DNA from: Micromonospora alfalfae | Lineage (GTDB): Bacteria; Actinomycetota; Actinomycetes; Mycobacteriales; Micromonosporaceae | Length of the DNA: 64,000 nt | Direction of reading: 5' to 3' | NCBI RefSeq assembly: GCF_022230925.1 | Contig: NZ_JAKKFH010000027.1 | Location: 1 to 64,000 of the forward strand | Shown here: positions 33,176 to 41,463 of the stretch, one piece after another | How the letters are laid out: every line of letters starts with the position of its first letter | Numbering within the stretch: the first letter of the stretch is position 1 | Position numbers and translations under genes: made by a program | The notes under the pieces: model-generated | Told to the model about the DNA's origin: nothing | What the model saw: the letters and a program-made list of their open reading frames with translations, nothing else | Database searches by the model: none

Positions 33176-34121
33176 GTGGATGCGCGGATTCAATCCCTCC
33201 TCGTCCGTGGCGATGGGCTGGTCACTCGACGGGACATGCTGCGGGTGGCCCCGGCGTGGACGATCCAGACCGCCCGGCGGGCGGACCTGCTGATCCGACT
33301 GCTGCCCGGGGTCTACGGCGACGCCGCGCTGATCCGCAGTCCCAACGCCGACCTGCCGATGCTGGCCCGGGTCGAGCGGGACGTCGCCCGACGCGCTGCG
33401 CTGGCGTACGTCGACGAGCGTGGGGCGCTGAGCCGCCTGACCGCGCTCGAGGTGTGGGGCCTACGCCGCCAGCCACCGGGCGAGCCGGTGTATCTCGACC
33501 TGCCGCGAGGATCAGGCCTGCGTGATCGGGCGCATCTGGTCGTAACCCACCGGTCCGACTTCGCGGTCGCGCCGCCGCAGGTGGTGACACGGGCAGGACT
33601 GCCGGTCACCCGGCTCGACCGGACCCTGGTGGACTGTTGGCCGCTGCTGCCGCCGATCGACCGATCGAGCTTGCTCATCCGTGCGGTCAACGATCGGATG
33701 ACCACGCCGCGGCGCCTGGCCGCCGCCCTTGCCGAGGTGGCGAGAATGCCCGACCCGTGGAGCACTGAGCGGTCTGCTGGACCGGCTCGCCGCCGGGTGC
33801 CGCAGCCCGTTGGAGATCTGGGGCCACGACCACGTCTTCACCGGACCGGGTATGCCGACGTTCATCCGGCAGGCGCGGGTACGGGTCGGTGCCCGGACGA
33901 TCTACCTCGACATGTTCGCCGCGGTGGAACGGGTCAACATCGAGTTGGACGGCGCGACCAGCCACGGCGACCCGGCCGAACGCGAGATCGACCTCCGCCG
34001 CGACGCCCTGCTCGCCACCGTCGGCATCCTCGTCGTCCGCTTCAGCCACCGCCGCCTCACCGCGGCCCCGGTCCAGGTCCGCCAGGAGACCCTCGCTATT
34101 CTCGCCAACCGCCCAGCCTGA
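33176..34121 (+). pseudogene. Frameshifted AbiEi/DUF559-like protein
   Basis: The first frame (33176 to about 33752) encodes the N-terminal part, with VTRRDMLRVAPAW and LPVTRLDRTLVDCWPLLP, typical of actinobacterial AbiEi-antitoxin-like proteins. Beyond about 33755 the homologous sequence continues one base out of phase: RGALSGLLDRLAAGCRSPLEIWG, then VNIELDGATSHG and ILVVRFSHRRL, the DUF559/Vsr-like nuclease fold segment, to TGA 34121. One extra base in the CCC at 33752-33754 would explain it. Both halves are otherwise intact, so the break is recent or a sequencing error. A cognate AbiEii toxin gene is not adjacent. Confidence 0.75.
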
Positions 34122-34184
34122 TGATCAAGTGATGAGAAATAGCTCCCACAGGCCCCCCACACCTACTTTTCATCACTTGATCAT
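34121..34184. repeat. Perfect 15-bp arm extragenic palindrome
   Basis: ATGATCAAGTGATGA (34121-34135) and TCATCACTTGATCAT (34170-34184) are perfectly complementary; extending inwards gives 20 of 22. It lies between convergent genes and includes the final base of the pseudogene. The arms are far less GC-rich than the genome average. It may be a terminator or a mobile extragenic palindrome. Confidence 0.85.
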
Positions 34185-34223
34185 GGGGGAGTGGGAGTGG
34201 GAGTGGGGGAAGGGCGGGGAGGG
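34185..34223 (+). other. G-rich tract with quadruplex-forming potential
   Basis: At least six runs of three or more G occur in 39 bases, including three GTGGGA repeats, ending at the stop codon of the minus-strand gene. The plus strand could form a G-quadruplex; the minus-strand transcript would be C-rich here. Confidence 0.6.
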
Positions 34224-35060
34224 CTAGTCGGGGGCTGGCGGTGTACGGGTGGGGTGGGTCTGTTGTGGGGGGATCCTGGGCGTCGGTGCCGACTCTGGTG
34301 AGGGGTTGGCGTGGCGGTGGAGGAGTTCGGCGATCCAGCGCGCGGCTTCGCTTTGCGCGGTGAGCAGGTGTTCGCGGGCGTCGGCCAGGTCGTCGTCGTC
34401 GGCGTGATCCTCCAGGATCGTCGCCCATTGGCGGCTCAACTCCTCGGCGTATCGGGCCTTTCGGATCTGCTCGTCGAACTGGTACTCCAGCTTGACCAGG
34501 CGGTCGACGTGCGGCTGGAGCGCCGGCATGATCCGTTCGTCGAGTCGCACGGAGGCGTCGGGTCGGCAGGTGAGCGTGATGTCGCCCCGCTGGTAGTGCC
34601 ACAGGGGGTCCTCTGCCAGCGCCCGCTGCAACGCCACCTCCAGGTCTCCGGCCCGGTGCGGCGGCAGGTCCCGGGCCGCGTCGGCGGCGAGCCGGGTCAG
34701 CCGTTGGATGGCGTTGGCTTGGAAGTACTGCACGTACCAGCTCAGCACCTCGGACCGCAGGCTCGCCGACGACGACCAGGCGAACGTGGCGCGGATGTAG
34801 AACGAGTACACGTACCCGCGTGCGGGGACCGCGATCAGCCGGGGTGCGTCGCGTTGTTCGACGAGTGGACCGGACGGTGACGGCGCGGCAGCGGAGCCGA
34901 CGGGCGCCTCGTCCTGGAGCGCGGCGACCAGCCGATCCCAGTTTCGCGCCCACCACCGCCAGCCGCGCACGCTGGCGTCGCGGGCGACGGTCAACCCTCG
35001 TACGCCCCGGTGTCGCCACTGGTCCGCTGGCCTCGGCCTCCCGTCGGGGGCGTCCGTCAT
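34224..35060 (-). CDS. Hypothetical protein, 278 residues
   Basis: A soluble, mostly helical protein of unknown function. A segment rich in aromatic residues (GYVYSFYIRATFAWSSS, about 81-97) resembles the start of a membrane-associated or SPFH-like region, followed by long charged helices (about 110-250) and a Pro/Thr-rich tail. ATG 35060 is chosen because GGGGAGGG lies just upstream; an ATG 75 bases earlier lacks one. No membrane helix is certain. The neighbours (pseudogene, RNase/barstar) give no functional clue. Confidence 0.7.
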   Translation of the reverse strand: MTDAPDGRPRPADQWRHRGVRGLTVARDASVRGWRWWARNWDRLVAALQDEAPVGSAAAPSPSGPLVEQRDAPRLIAVPARGYVYSFYIRATFAWSSSASLRSEVLSWYVQYFQANAIQRLTRLAADAARDLPPHRAGDLEVALQRALAEDPLWHYQRGDITLTCRPDASVRLDERIMPALQPHVDRLVKLEYQFDEQIRKARYAEELSRQWATILEDHADDDDLADAREHLLTAQSEAARWIAELLHRHANPSPESAPTPRIPPQQTHPTRTPPAPD

Positions 35061-35107
35061 GGCACCCTCCCCGGTCACGGATCCGCGTTTCACGCTAACA
35101 ACCGGTG

Positions 35108-35155
35108 ACCGATATGCCTGTCGCCACGCCGTCACCGAGCGGACCGCATATCGGT
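35108..35155. repeat. Spaced inverted repeat upstream of the RNase gene
   Basis: ACCGATATGC (35108-35117) and GCATATCGGT (35146-35155) are perfect complements 28 bases apart, in the 285-base divergent gap between the hypothetical gene and the RNase gene. A regulatory role is possible. Nothing else is clear in this gap. Confidence 0.5.
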
Positions 35156-35345
35156 ACGAACCAGGCCATGCGCGCCGTCGACGGCGGGGCGGCCGATTCG
35201 CCGAGACAGATGATCATTCGGGGTTTACCGAGCATTGTGGAGCAGTTGGGTTGCCAAGGGGTGTTGTCGTCGACCGGCAGCGGTGAGACTGGGTCCGGTC
35301 CGACAATCACGCGGATCGATGGATCGAATGGTCTGGAGGCAGCCT

Positions 35346-35795
35346 GTGTCCACCCTCGTGTCCCCGCTGGCCACGCTCGGCGCGATCCGCCGGCGTACCA
35401 CCACCCTCGTCCTGCTCCTGGCCATGGTCGCCGCCGCGCTGGTCGGCCCGTCCGTGGTTTCCCCTCGGTTGACCGACCCGGCCTCGGCGGCGGTCTACAG
35501 CTCCTGCACCATGAGCCGCTGCGCGGACGCCCGCACCGCTCGTTCGGGTTGGTCCGCCAAGGGGTTCCCGACCAGCCGAGGCTGGTACTCCTGGAGCGGC
35601 GGGAAGTCCAACTTCGCCGGCGGCCAGTTCTACAACTACGAGGGTCAACTGCCCACAAACGCCACCTACTACGAGTACGACGTCTACCCGCGCACCCAGG
35701 GCGCCGCCCGGGACGCGTACCGGATCGTGGTGAACCGCAGCACCGGGGTCACCTGGTTCTCGCCCAACCACTACACCGACTTCTACCGCCTCTGA
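35346..35795 (+). CDS. Secreted guanyl-specific ribonuclease (RNase Sa/barnase class)
   Basis: A 149-residue precursor. GTG 35346 has GGAGG six bases upstream; residues 1-49 form a signal peptide (RRR, hydrophobic core, ASA cleavage region), leaving a mature RNase of about 100 residues. The N1/T1 microbial ribonuclease core is visible: YYEYDV (Glu110, general base), AYRIVV (Arg126) and SPNHYTDFYRL (His142, general acid). Two early cysteines (54 and 59) may form a disulfide. It cuts RNA 3' of guanosine and is exported; the barstar-like gene 109 bases downstream would protect the producer's cytoplasm. Confidence 0.9.
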   Translation: MSTLVSPLATLGAIRRRTTTLVLLLAMVAAALVGPSVVSPRLTDPASAAVYSSCTMSRCADARTARSGWSAKGFPTSRGWYSWSGGKSNFAGGQFYNYEGQLPTNATYYEYDVYPRTQGAARDAYRIVVNRSTGVTWFSPNHYTDFYRL

Positions 35796-35904
35796 CCGGT
35801 GTGGGGGGTCGGCCGGCCTCGGCCGGTCGGCCCGCTGCGGTTGGTAGTTCCGGTCAGTTGTAGCACCGGTCGGATGTCGCTCTGGTCAGCTCAGGAGGAA
35901 CGTG

Positions 35905-36270
35905 ATGGTCGAGGAGCACGCGGGTCGGGCGCCCGACTGGCTGATCGTCTGCCACGACGGTGGCCTCGACGTGCCCGGCGCGGTGGTGCTGGCCGGTGCG
36001 GCGACCCGGACCAGGGCTGGCCTGTTCGCGGCGCTCGCCGCCGTACTGGCTCTGCCGGCGTACCTGGGGGAGACCTGGGACGCCCTCTCCGACGTGCTCC
36101 GGGACCGGCTCGCCGCCGGGCCGCTCACCCTGCTGGTCACCGATGCCGGTCAACTGCTCGTCGACGAGCCGCCCGACCAGTACGGTCTGCTGCTCGCTGT
36201 GCTGGGCGACCTCGCCACCAGCGGCCCGCACCCGCTGCGCGTCATCCTCAACGAGGCTGTGCCCTCCTGA
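35905..36270 (+). CDS. Barstar-like RNase inhibitor
   Basis: A 121-residue cytoplasmic barstar-family protein. The helix LPAYLGETWDALSDVLRDRL (about 51-70) corresponds to the barstar segment whose acidic residues fill the RNase active site. ATG 35905 follows AGGAGGA at good spacing; GTG 35902 is an alternative. Directly downstream of the secreted RNase gene, it is the expected immunity partner. Confidence 0.88.
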   Translation: MVEEHAGRAPDWLIVCHDGGLDVPGAVVLAGAATRTRAGLFAALAAVLALPAYLGETWDALSDVLRDRLAAGPLTLLVTDAGQLLVDEPPDQYGLLLAVLGDLATSGPHPLRVILNEAVPS

Positions 36271-36342
36271 CCGGGCCTGGACACGATCGGCCTGGACGTC
36301 AGCCGGCGTCGCGCTGCCCCCCTCGGGGCACGAGGGGTGGTG

Positions 36343-36381
36343 GCCCGGCGGTGCGGGCGGGTGCCACCCGCACCGCCGGGC
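36343..36381. terminator. Very strong bidirectional hairpin
   Basis: A perfect 15-base GC stem (36343-36357 with 36367-36381, arm GCCCGGCGGTGCGGG) and a 9-base loop stand between the convergent barstar and oxidase genes. Confidence 0.85.
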
Positions 36382-36388
36382 ATCGGGG

Positions 36389-37882
36389 TCAGTGCGTCGC
36401 GGGCGGGATGCTCTGCTCGTACTGGAAGACGTTGTGCGGGTCGTACTTCGCCTTGATCTTGCGCAGCCGGGGGAAGTTGTGCCCCCAGTAGGCCTTCTCC
36501 CACTCGGCCATGCCGATGTTCGGCACGTTGACGTAGGCGCCGTCCACGTAGGGCCGCAGCGCCTGGCTGAACTCGGCGATCCAGGTCTGGGCGATCGGCG
36601 TGATGGCATCGTCGCTGTCGGGCTCGCCGCGTTTGCCCCAGCCGACGCCTGGCTCGGAGTAGAAGAGTGCGTCGCGGTGCGGGAAGGCGGCGCCACCGAA
36701 TGGCTCCTGCCGTTGCGCCCCGCGGCCGAAGGCCTGGGTGAAGAAGTTGCTGTCGGGCGAGGGCGCCTTCTCCATGAACTCACGGACGATGCTGACCGCC
36801 TTCTCCGGGAACGGCTCGCGGGTGAACTGGGAGAAGAACTTCCACTTCGCGGGCTCGTCCTCGTTCGGGATCTGGAAGCCGGCGTAGACGTCGCCCCAGC
36901 CGCCGATCTGCACTGTGACAGTGGGGTTGCCGATTGACAGGATCGGCGCCAGCAGCCTCCTGGCCTCCGCCTCGGATCCCTCCGCGAGCACCGCGAACAG
37001 CAGGATCTCATCCGGGTGGACCTCGACCTGACTGCCGAGGCGCGGGTCGGTGAAGGGTGCGACGCGCTGCCAGGCGTCGAAGACCTCGTGCAGGTCGCCG
37101 AGACCGGGCCAGGTCACCTGCAGGTAGGCGACGCTGGTGAGCGGAGCGACCTGGTAGGTCAGGGAGGTGACGATCCCGAAGTTTCCGTTGCCCGCGCCGC
37201 GCAGCGCCCAGAGCAGGTCCGAGTGGTTCCACGGGTCCACCTCGAGCACCTTGGCGCCGTCGGCGCCCGCCGCCACGACGATCTCCGCGCCGATCAGGTT
37301 GTCGCAGGCCATTCCGAGGTAGCGGGTGAGGAAGCCGAAGCCGCCGCCGAGGGTGGCCCCGGAGAGGCCCACTGTCCCCTCCGTTCCGGTCGTCGCCGCG
37401 AGGTCGTGCTCGCCGAGGGCGGTCACCGCCTCCGACTGGTTGAGCCCCGCGCCGACCTTCGCCGTGCGGGCGGCGGTGTCGATGTGGACGTCCTTCAGCT
37501 CGCTGACGTCGATCACGATTCCGTTGTCGACGTTCGACCAGCCTTCCAGGTTGTGCCGGCCACTGCGTACGCGCAGCGCGACGTCGTGCTGCCGCGCCCA
37601 GGTGAGCGCGTTGACCACGTCCTGGGTTTCCTGAGCGAAGACGATGACCAGCGGATAGTGCACGAACAGTTCGTCCCAGCCGAGGCTGGCCTCCGCGTAG
37701 TTGGGGCTCTGCGGGCGGACGATCCGGCCGGTCAGCTCTGCCCGCGGGAACCTCGTGTCGGAGGGCCACCCGGGACCGTCGGCCGCGATGGCCGAGCTGC
37801 CGGCGATCACGCTCGGGATGGCGACCGCCCCGGCGCCGACGGCCGTCGCCCTGAGCAGATCACGACGGGAAAGGTCGCGCAT
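36389..37882 (-). CDS. Exported FAD-linked oxidase, BBE family
   Basis: A 497-residue enzyme of the berberine-bridge/PCMH FAD family. The N terminus is a twin-arginine signal (LSRRDLLRATAVGAGAVA), so it is exported folded with FAD. RSGRHNLEGWS holds the histidine that usually carries 8-alpha covalent FAD; the cysteine of bicovalent members is absent (GTEGTVGLSGATLGGGFG in its place). The C-terminal BBE segment ends VFQYEQSIPPATH. It would oxidise a sugar or secondary metabolite using oxygen. ATG 37882 is preceded by GAGAGGA; an earlier ATG would displace the Tat signal. Confidence 0.9.
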   Translation of the reverse strand: MRDLSRRDLLRATAVGAGAVAIPSVIAGSSAIAADGPGWPSDTRFPRAELTGRIVRPQSPNYAEASLGWDELFVHYPLVIVFAQETQDVVNALTWARQHDVALRVRSGRHNLEGWSNVDNGIVIDVSELKDVHIDTAARTAKVGAGLNQSEAVTALGEHDLAATTGTEGTVGLSGATLGGGFGFLTRYLGMACDNLIGAEIVVAAGADGAKVLEVDPWNHSDLLWALRGAGNGNFGIVTSLTYQVAPLTSVAYLQVTWPGLGDLHEVFDAWQRVAPFTDPRLGSQVEVHPDEILLFAVLAEGSEAEARRLLAPILSIGNPTVTVQIGGWGDVYAGFQIPNEDEPAKWKFFSQFTREPFPEKAVSIVREFMEKAPSPDSNFFTQAFGRGAQRQEPFGGAAFPHRDALFYSEPGVGWGKRGEPDSDDAITPIAQTWIAEFSQALRPYVDGAYVNVPNIGMAEWEKAYWGHNFPRLRKIKAKYDPHNVFQYEQSIPPATH

Positions 37883-38031
37883 GGTCCGAATCCTCTCGAT
37901 TGGTGACACGCCCGAAAAGTGAACTGAGAGGGGCATTTCCTCTCATCTGGCGCGAAACTAACCGTAAGGCCCGAGGCTTCCTGGCAGATCCGAGAACTTG
38001 TCACGGAACCCGGTCGGGTGATCCGGGGACG

Positions 38032-38757
38032 TCAGTTCGGGGCGGGCTGGTCCAGGATGGCGCTGAACCGCTCCTCGGCAAGGTCCAGTTGGCCGAAGAT
38101 GTGCCGCTTCACCGCTGGCGACAACGGGGTGTCCGGCCGGCCGATCAGGTCCCGGAACAGCGGCACCAGCGGTCGGTACTTCCGGGCCGACGAGATCACC
38201 TTCGGCCCGACCGTGTGGATCACGCCCACCCCGTTGTCGGTGAAGTCCGACACCTTGATCACCCGGGCCCAGGGCTCCCGGTCCAGACTGACCGCCAGGT
38301 GCTCCCGGTACTGCGCGTTGCGGTCCCGCTCGGGGTCGTACACCGGATTGGTGACAGCGGCGACCAGGGTGGCCACCCGTGGCCCGAACCGCGCGGCGAG
38401 CGCGGCCAGCGCGGCCCCGGTCGGATCGGTGCCCGCGTCGCCGTCGGCCAGCTCGACCGGATGGTCCTCCACCGCGTCGTGCAGCAGACCGGCGACGATC
38501 ACGTCCACGTCCCGCACCTGGTAGTGGTGCATCAGCCTGATCGCCACCCGCAGCAGGTGGTTCAGGTACGGCTCGCGGACGCGTCGATCGTCGCGGTGCA
38601 GTTCGGCGGCGAGGTCGAGCGCGGCGGTCAACCGCGCCCGGGCGGCGTCGTCGAACTGCTGGACCTCCAACCGGAAACGCTCCAGCAGGCCCGGTTCGCC
38701 GTGGATCTCGGTGATCGCGTGCATCGGCATGCTGCCCAGGTGCGGCGGGAAGTCCAT
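38032..38757 (-). CDS. HD-domain hydrolase, small alarmone hydrolase-like
   Basis: A 241-residue HD-superfamily metal-dependent hydrolase. Metal ligands are visible as HLLRVA, GLLHDAVEDHP and later KVSDFTDN, the order seen in RelA/SpoT hydrolase and MESH1-like domains, so (p)ppGpp or a related nucleotide is a candidate substrate. A -10-like TATAAG ends six bases before the ATG, suggesting a leaderless message and an own promoter in the 82-base gap after the pectate lyase gene. Confidence 0.85.
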   Translation of the reverse strand: MDFPPHLGSMPMHAITEIHGEPGLLERFRLEVQQFDDAARARLTAALDLAAELHRDDRRVREPYLNHLLRVAIRLMHHYQVRDVDVIVAGLLHDAVEDHPVELADGDAGTDPTGAALAALAARFGPRVATLVAAVTNPVYDPERDRNAQYREHLAVSLDREPWARVIKVSDFTDNGVGVIHTVGPKVISSARKYRPLVPLFRDLIGRPDTPLSPAVKRHIFGQLDLAEERFSAILDQPAPN

Positions 38758-38839
38758 GCGTCACTTATAGCCGATCATCACCAGATCGATGAGCCCGTAC
38801 GTCGCCCACCCGACCGCGAGTTGCGGGCGCGCCGAGCCG

Positions 38840-40195
38840 TCAGATCGGCAACCGGTCGGCCCCGGCGAGCGGGCCCACCAGGAGGGGTACCAGCGGCGCC
38901 GGCAGCACGGGGTCGCGGCGCAGGGTGGGCGTCCAGCCCGCGTCCGCGGCCAGGTCGGGGTCATGCGTCGCGTTGTACGCCGCCAGCAGGTCGACCGGTC
39001 GGGCCGTGCCGCCGCCCCGGCGGACCCAGGAGCCCCGCTCGGTCAACGCGGTGCCGCCCCAGTCGTAGAGCAGGTCCGCCGGGTCGACCGCCGCGTCCAC
39101 TGTGAAGAAGTTGTTCTGCGCGTAGATCGCCGACTGGACGCCGACGCCGAGCGCGTACTGGAAGGCGTCCCCACCGAGTCGGTAGTGGTTGTTGTAGACG
39201 TCGACCTGACCGAAACGTACCCGGGGCAGCCGTTGCAGGACGCCGTCGAAGAGGTTGTGGTGCAGGGTGACCCGCAGCCGGCCAACGTCCGGGCCGACCG
39301 TGTTGGACGAGCCGATCAACAGCAGCTTGTCCCGGCCCGTGAACCGGTTCCACGACGCGGTCACCAGGCTGGCGGTGTGTGTGACGTCCAGCGACCCGTC
39401 GTGCACCTGGTACGGCCGACCGAAGTACACCGGCTGAGCGCTGTCCGGGTTGTCGCCGTCGGTGAAGGTGTTGTGGTCGACCCAGACGTTCTCGCTGCGG
39501 CGTACCGAGATCTGGTCGTACTGGCTGTTCCAGTTGCCTGCCTCGCCGTCGGTCGGCGACCAGGCCGGGAAGCAGTCCCGGGCGTCGACGAGGGTCAGGT
39601 TGCGGACGATGACGTTCGACGCCCGGTCGATCATGAGGGTGAGGCCGCTCAGTCGAGCGCCGCGCAGACCGATGACAGTGGTGTTCGGCCCGACATTGAT
39701 CTGGGTCTGCCGGGTCTGGTTGGTCACCGAGCGCACCCGAGCCTCCTCCAGCGGCCCGCTCGGCGGCACCCGCCCCCACACCGCCGGGTCGTACGCGGCC
39801 AGGTAGGCGTCCAACCGGTAGGCCGGGTCGGCCAGGTCGGCGCAGCTCAGCGGCGTGCCGCCGGGTCCTTCGAAGCCGTCGATGGCGCCGTCGACGTAGA
39901 TGAGCTTCGGGGTGGCGTCGGCGGCGTTGCCGGCGTTGTCGCCGCCCAGCGCGGCGACCAGTTCCGCCCGGTTGTGGACCACCCGGGTCCGCTCGGGGGT
40001 GGCCGCCGAGCCGCCGGTGGTGCCGGGGCCGTCGGCCGCCCAACCGTCGCGCTCGGGCAGCGTCTGCCGCCCCAGGTGGTCGGCCAACCAGGAGAGCCGG
40101 TCGGCGGACGGGACGTCCGGACGGGTGGCGGCGGCGGCCGGGGCGGCGCCGAGGAGTAGGGCGACCACTGTGGCGCCGCCGAGGATTCTGCGCAT
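38840..40195 (-). CDS. Secreted pectate lyase, PL1-like
   Basis: A 451-residue exported polysaccharide lyase. A signal peptide (MRRILGGATVVALLLGAAPAAA) precedes a parallel beta-helix with family PL1 hallmarks: IGLRGARLSG, NVIVRNLTL, NVWVDHNTFTDGD, and LHHNLFDGVLQRLPRVRFGQ containing the catalytic Arg region. It would cleave polygalacturonate by beta-elimination outside the cell, feeding uronides to the downstream catabolic genes encoded upstream on the same strand. ATG 40195 is set by the signal peptide and a GGAG site. Confidence 0.9.
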   Translation of the reverse strand: MRRILGGATVVALLLGAAPAAAATRPDVPSADRLSWLADHLGRQTLPERDGWAADGPGTTGGSAATPERTRVVHNRAELVAALGGDNAGNAADATPKLIYVDGAIDGFEGPGGTPLSCADLADPAYRLDAYLAAYDPAVWGRVPPSGPLEEARVRSVTNQTRQTQINVGPNTTVIGLRGARLSGLTLMIDRASNVIVRNLTLVDARDCFPAWSPTDGEAGNWNSQYDQISVRRSENVWVDHNTFTDGDNPDSAQPVYFGRPYQVHDGSLDVTHTASLVTASWNRFTGRDKLLLIGSSNTVGPDVGRLRVTLHHNLFDGVLQRLPRVRFGQVDVYNNHYRLGGDAFQYALGVGVQSAIYAQNNFFTVDAAVDPADLLYDWGGTALTERGSWVRRGGGTARPVDLLAAYNATHDPDLAADAGWTPTLRRDPVLPAPLVPLLVGPLAGADRLPI

Positions 40196-40248
40196 CGACT
40201 CACTCCATTCGTTGGTGGTGGAGGTCGGTCCCAGGTGGTGTCTGACCG

Positions 40249-41463
40249 CTATCCGGTCAGCTCGGCGCGGTACGCGCCCGACGCCCACGGCACCCCCAGT
40301 TCGCTCGGCAGCGCCCCCCGCTCGGCCGCCCGGCGCAACACGTCGACGACGCCCCGCAGGTGGCGGACCCGCTCCCCGCCCTCGCCGCTGGTGGTCACCA
40401 GCCCGCCGTCGAGCAGCCGGGGCTCCGGCGCGGGCCGCAGAGCGTCCAGCAGCGCGGTGAACGGCGCGGTACGGGCCAGCGGTGCGATCAGTGGAACGCC
40501 CGACGGGTCGGCCCGGTGGGCGAGCAGGTTCTCCAGCAGCCCCAGCCGCCCCGGCACCCGGCGGGTCACCACATCCCCGGGCAGGCGCAACCGGTCGGTC
40601 GGGTACTCCAGCACCGCCTGCCCCGTCGTACCGGTCACCACCACCTCGCCCGCCACGAACTCCTCGGCGGCCAGGGTCACCGCCACCAGCACCGGCGGCC
40701 CGGCGCGGAACCGCACCCGCAGCACGGCGGTGTCCTCCACCTCGATCGGCCGGACCCGGTAGCGTTCCACCTCGATCGCGACCGGCCACGGCGTCGCCCC
40801 GGCGAGCGCCTCGGCGATCGCCAGGCACTGCATCACCGCGTGCGCGAGCGGGTTGACGAGCGCGCCGTCCAGCACGGGTCGGCCGTCCACACTCCGTCGA
40901 CCGGCCCAGGGAGAGCGGGCGTAGTAGGCGTCCGGCCGAAGCCACGCGGCGATGGCGGAGATGCCGGTGACAGTGCCCAACCGGCCGGCGGCGAGCGCGT
41001 CGGTCAGCGCGGTGAGGGCCGCCGAGCCGAGCGCCTGGAAGCCCACCTGGGCCACCCGACCGGCGGCGGTGAGGGCCCAGGTCAGCTCCTCGTGCTCGGC
41101 CAACGACAGCACCGGGGGCTTCTCCAGCAGCAGGTCCGCGCCGGTGGCCAGGGCGTCGCGGGCGATCGCCAGGTGGGTGTGCGGCGGCGTGCAGATCACC
41201 ACCACCTCCGGCCGGGTGGCGGCGAGCATCGACCGGTGGTCGGTGAACACCGCCACCCCGGGCGACACCGGGGCTTCCGGGTCGTCCTCCACCGGCCGGA
41301 CGTCGACCAGGCCGACCAACCGCAGTCGACCGGCGGCGTGCAGGGGCGCGATCACCCGCCGGTGCCAGCGACCGTGCCCGTTCGCCCCGATCACCGCCAC
41401 CCGGGGCGGCGGGGTCGCCCCGCTCACCGCCGGCCGGTCCGGGTGGACCCGGTCACCGGGCAC
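40249..41463 (-). CDS. Gfo/Idh/MocA family oxidoreductase
   Basis: A 404-residue NAD(P)-dependent dehydrogenase. RVAVIGANGHGRWH near the N terminus is the nucleotide fold, and LLLEKPPVLS the conserved EKP motif with the catalytic lysine. Its GTG start overlaps the reductase gene upstream by 11 bases. By context it oxidises or epimerises a sugar acid or sugar from pectin breakdown; the substrate is not readable. Confidence 0.9.
   Translation of the reverse strand: MPGDRVHPDRPAVSGATPPPRVAVIGANGHGRWHRRVIAPLHAAGRLRLVGLVDVRPVEDDPEAPVSPGVAVFTDHRSMLAATRPEVVVICTPPHTHLAIARDALATGADLLLEKPPVLSLAEHEELTWALTAAGRVAQVGFQALGSAALTALTDALAAGRLGTVTGISAIAAWLRPDAYYARSPWAGRRSVDGRPVLDGALVNPLAHAVMQCLAIAEALAGATPWPVAIEVERYRVRPIEVEDTAVLRVRFRAGPPVLVAVTLAAEEFVAGEVVVTGTTGQAVLEYPTDRLRLPGDVVTRRVPGRLGLLENLLAHRADPSGVPLIAPLARTAPFTALLDALRPAPEPRLLDGGLVTTSGEGGERVRHLRGVVDVLRRAAERGALPSELGVPWASGAYRAELTG

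Noticed and set aside
33740..33770. Programmed ribosomal frameshift in the AbiEi/DUF559-like gene
   Set aside because: No slippery heptamer or downstream structure was seen; a one-base indel in CCC is simpler.
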